DNA from: Gemmatimonadota bacterium
GTDB taxonomy: Bacteria; Gemmatimonadota; Gemmatimonadetes; Longimicrobiales; Gaopeijiaceae
Assembly (NCBI GenBank): GCA_022560615.1
Contig: JADFSR010000005.1
Coordinates: forward strand, 1 to 64,000
Direction of reading: 5' to 3'
Length of the DNA: 64,000 nt
In this document: positions 62,853 to 64,000 of the stretch, piece after piece
How the letters are laid out: the number at the start of each line of letters is the position of its first letter
Numbering within the stretch: the stretch's first letter is position 1
Program-made: the position numbers and the translations under genes
Notes under the pieces: generated by a model
What the model was told of the DNA's origin: nothing
The model's database searches: none
Seen by the model: the letters and a program-made list of their open reading frames with translations, nothing else

Positions 62853-64000
62853 TCTGGACTCCCCGGGTTTCGCTGCGACCCCGTCGGCCCGAAAAGTTCC
62901 TCCGGGATCTTCTCCCCTGCCACGAACCGCCTCGGCTCGACCTCGGTGTAGGACATGAAGCCGTAGCCCATTTCGTCCGTTGTGGGCCGTCCCCAGCCCA
63001 CAGCACGGTCCGGGTTCGGGTTGTGGGGGTTGCCGGCCGAGTTATCCCACCAGAGCGTGAGGTCGATCTTGGTTCCCGCCGGGGCGAGGACAGGCTCGTT
63101 CAAGATGTACGTGTGCTGCCAGTTGAAGTCGTAGCGCGGTACGTGCAACAGCGTCTCCTTCTCACCGCCCGGCAGTGTGATCTCGTACAGGGCGGCCTTG
63201 CCGCGCAGGTGCATGTGCGGGAGCATCCACAGGATATTCACGTCCTTCTCGAACGTGTGCTCACTACGGAAGGTGTAGTTGGGATCGTTCGCCGGGATCT
63301 CGAAGCGGAACATGCCCAGGGACTGGCTCTGGACTACGTGGTCGATGATCTCGCCCGGCGCGTAGAAGACGATCGCCGCAGACGTCTGGTCCCAGACCGC
63401 GGTGCCTTCGCCGGGCGTCTTGTGGTAGTGCATGCTGAACGTCACGGTCGTGCCTTTGCGCAACACCGTCCCGTACCCGTCGGGAAACACGCGCGGCGCA
63501 TTGCCCGGCGCGATGCCGCCGATGGGGCTCGCTATGACGTGGTGGACCGCGGAGCTGCCGGCGCGGAACTCCACCGCCTTGACCCATCGATCTTCCGGAA
63601 GCATGTCCGCGGTGATCGGCACTTCGAAGTCGATGTACTGGTCCTCGATCGTATCGTGAACCAGGTACGGCTCCGGTAGCCGCACGATCAGGTCCGGTTC
63701 GCCGATCGACCAGCCGTTCGTCGCCATGTTGAACTCCGCCGCCGGCGGCGCGTCGGCCGGATCGCCGGCAAGGGTCCCGGACCGGGCCCAGGCCAGTAGT
63801 GTCGCGATCTCAGAGTCCTCGAGCACGCGCTCGTTCGAAAAATCTCCCTTGTGCTCACGGGCCGCATGCCACGGGGGCATCCTTCCGGTGCGGACCGCGC
63901 GCGCGATGCGGGGAGCCCATTCCTTGGTCGTCTCGTAGCTGGTGAAGGCCACGGGCGCGACCATGCCCCCGAGATTCTGTCCGCTCTCCATGTGACAGAC
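62849..64000 (-). CDS. haem-c / PHM-like copper monooxygenase-fold protein (partial)
   Basis: At least 383 residues, N-terminus cut by the window end. The frame continues past the ATG at 63991 as V-C-H-M-E-S-G-Q, so that Met is internal and the C-H is the end of a haem c motif, with a distal Met likely in VRTGRMPPWHA. The rest resembles type II copper ascorbate-dependent monooxygenases: AVHHVIASP, TFSMHYHKTPG and ILWMLPHMHLRGKAALYE, which carry His/Met copper-ligand patterns. Similar proteins neighbour DUF1592/DUF1552 genes in other soil bacteria by general knowledge. Confidence 0.75.
   Translation of the reverse strand, partial: VCHMESGQNLGGMVAPVAFTSYETTKEWAPRIARAVRTGRMPPWHAAREHKGDFSNERVLEDSEIATLLAWARSGTLAGDPADAPPAAEFNMATNGWSIGEPDLIVRLPEPYLVHDTIEDQYIDFEVPITADMLPEDRWVKAVEFRAGSSAVHHVIASPIGGIAPGNAPRVFPDGYGTVLRKGTTVTFSMHYHKTPGEGTAVWDQTSAAIVFYAPGEIIDHVVQSQSLGMFRFEIPANDPNYTFRSEHTFEKDVNILWMLPHMHLRGKAALYEITLPGGEKETLLHVPRYDFNWQHTYILNEPVLAPAGTKIDLTLWWDNSAGNPHNPNPDRAVGWGRPTTDEMGYGFMSYTEVEPRRFVAGEKIPEELFGPTGSQRNPGSPE

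Overview
The window is high-GC DNA with tightly packed, often ATGA- or GTGA-overlapping genes. It most resembles a Gemmatimonadota (or related Acidobacteriota-like) chromosome. The pointers are a PadR regulator with a duplicated orphan permease (ADOP), DUF1552/DUF1592 exported proteins, a PQQ dehydrogenase with a cupredoxin partner, and a coproporphyrin-dependent haem operon. This assignment is inference from gene content only; no rRNA is present.

Positions 1-5600 look like an accessory region. A partial tRNA-Arg(CCG) is followed by a broken tyrosine-recombinase C-terminus. Next is a three-gene coupled operon: an XRE/ImmA-like regulator with a degenerate zinc site, an inositol-monophosphatase-family phosphatase, and a fused inositol-1-phosphate cytidylyltransferase/CDP-alcohol transferase. 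That gene set matches di-myo-inositol-phosphate synthesis. An ABC-permease relic, the RNase P RNA gene and a PIN toxin/antitoxin pair with a 10-bp inverted-repeat operator follow.

Positions 5600-24000 carry amino-acid and redox genes: a class V PLP enzyme with an NSS-family transporter, a histidine phosphatase, an FAD oxidoreductase, an outer-membrane-like protein, a quinoprotein dehydrogenase with a cupredoxin lipoprotein, PadR plus ADOP, a decayed second ADOP, a ClC transporter with CBS and RCK-C domains, and a minus-strand operon of S41-like hydrolase, DAACS symporter and class V PLP enzyme. Positions 24400-31130 hold two amidohydrolases running into a sulfur-transfer operon (rhodanese, YeeE/TsuA permease, TusA, lipoprotein rhodanese).

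Positions 31600-41320 are one minus-strand operon with all nine enzymes from glutamyl-tRNA to haem b by the coproporphyrin route: hemH, hemA, hemC, hemD, hemB, hemQ, hemE, hemG/Y, hemL in transcription order. Positions 41566-50548 hold a CPA2 antiporter with tandem RCK modules and a CzcCBA/Cus-like tripartite exporter headed by a small His-rich secreted protein. Next come a CotH-like secreted protein, a PIN relic, a decayed ADOP and an M48 lipoprotein protease.

Positions 54876-64000 hold a minus-strand cluster of exported proteins: a haem-c/PHM-like copper protein (cut by the window end), a serine hydrolase, a DUF1592-type haem-c protein, a Tat-exported DUF1552 protein, an ankyrin protein with an 18-bp minisatellite, and a small exported protein. 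Their order suggests one poorly described periplasmic or surface system.
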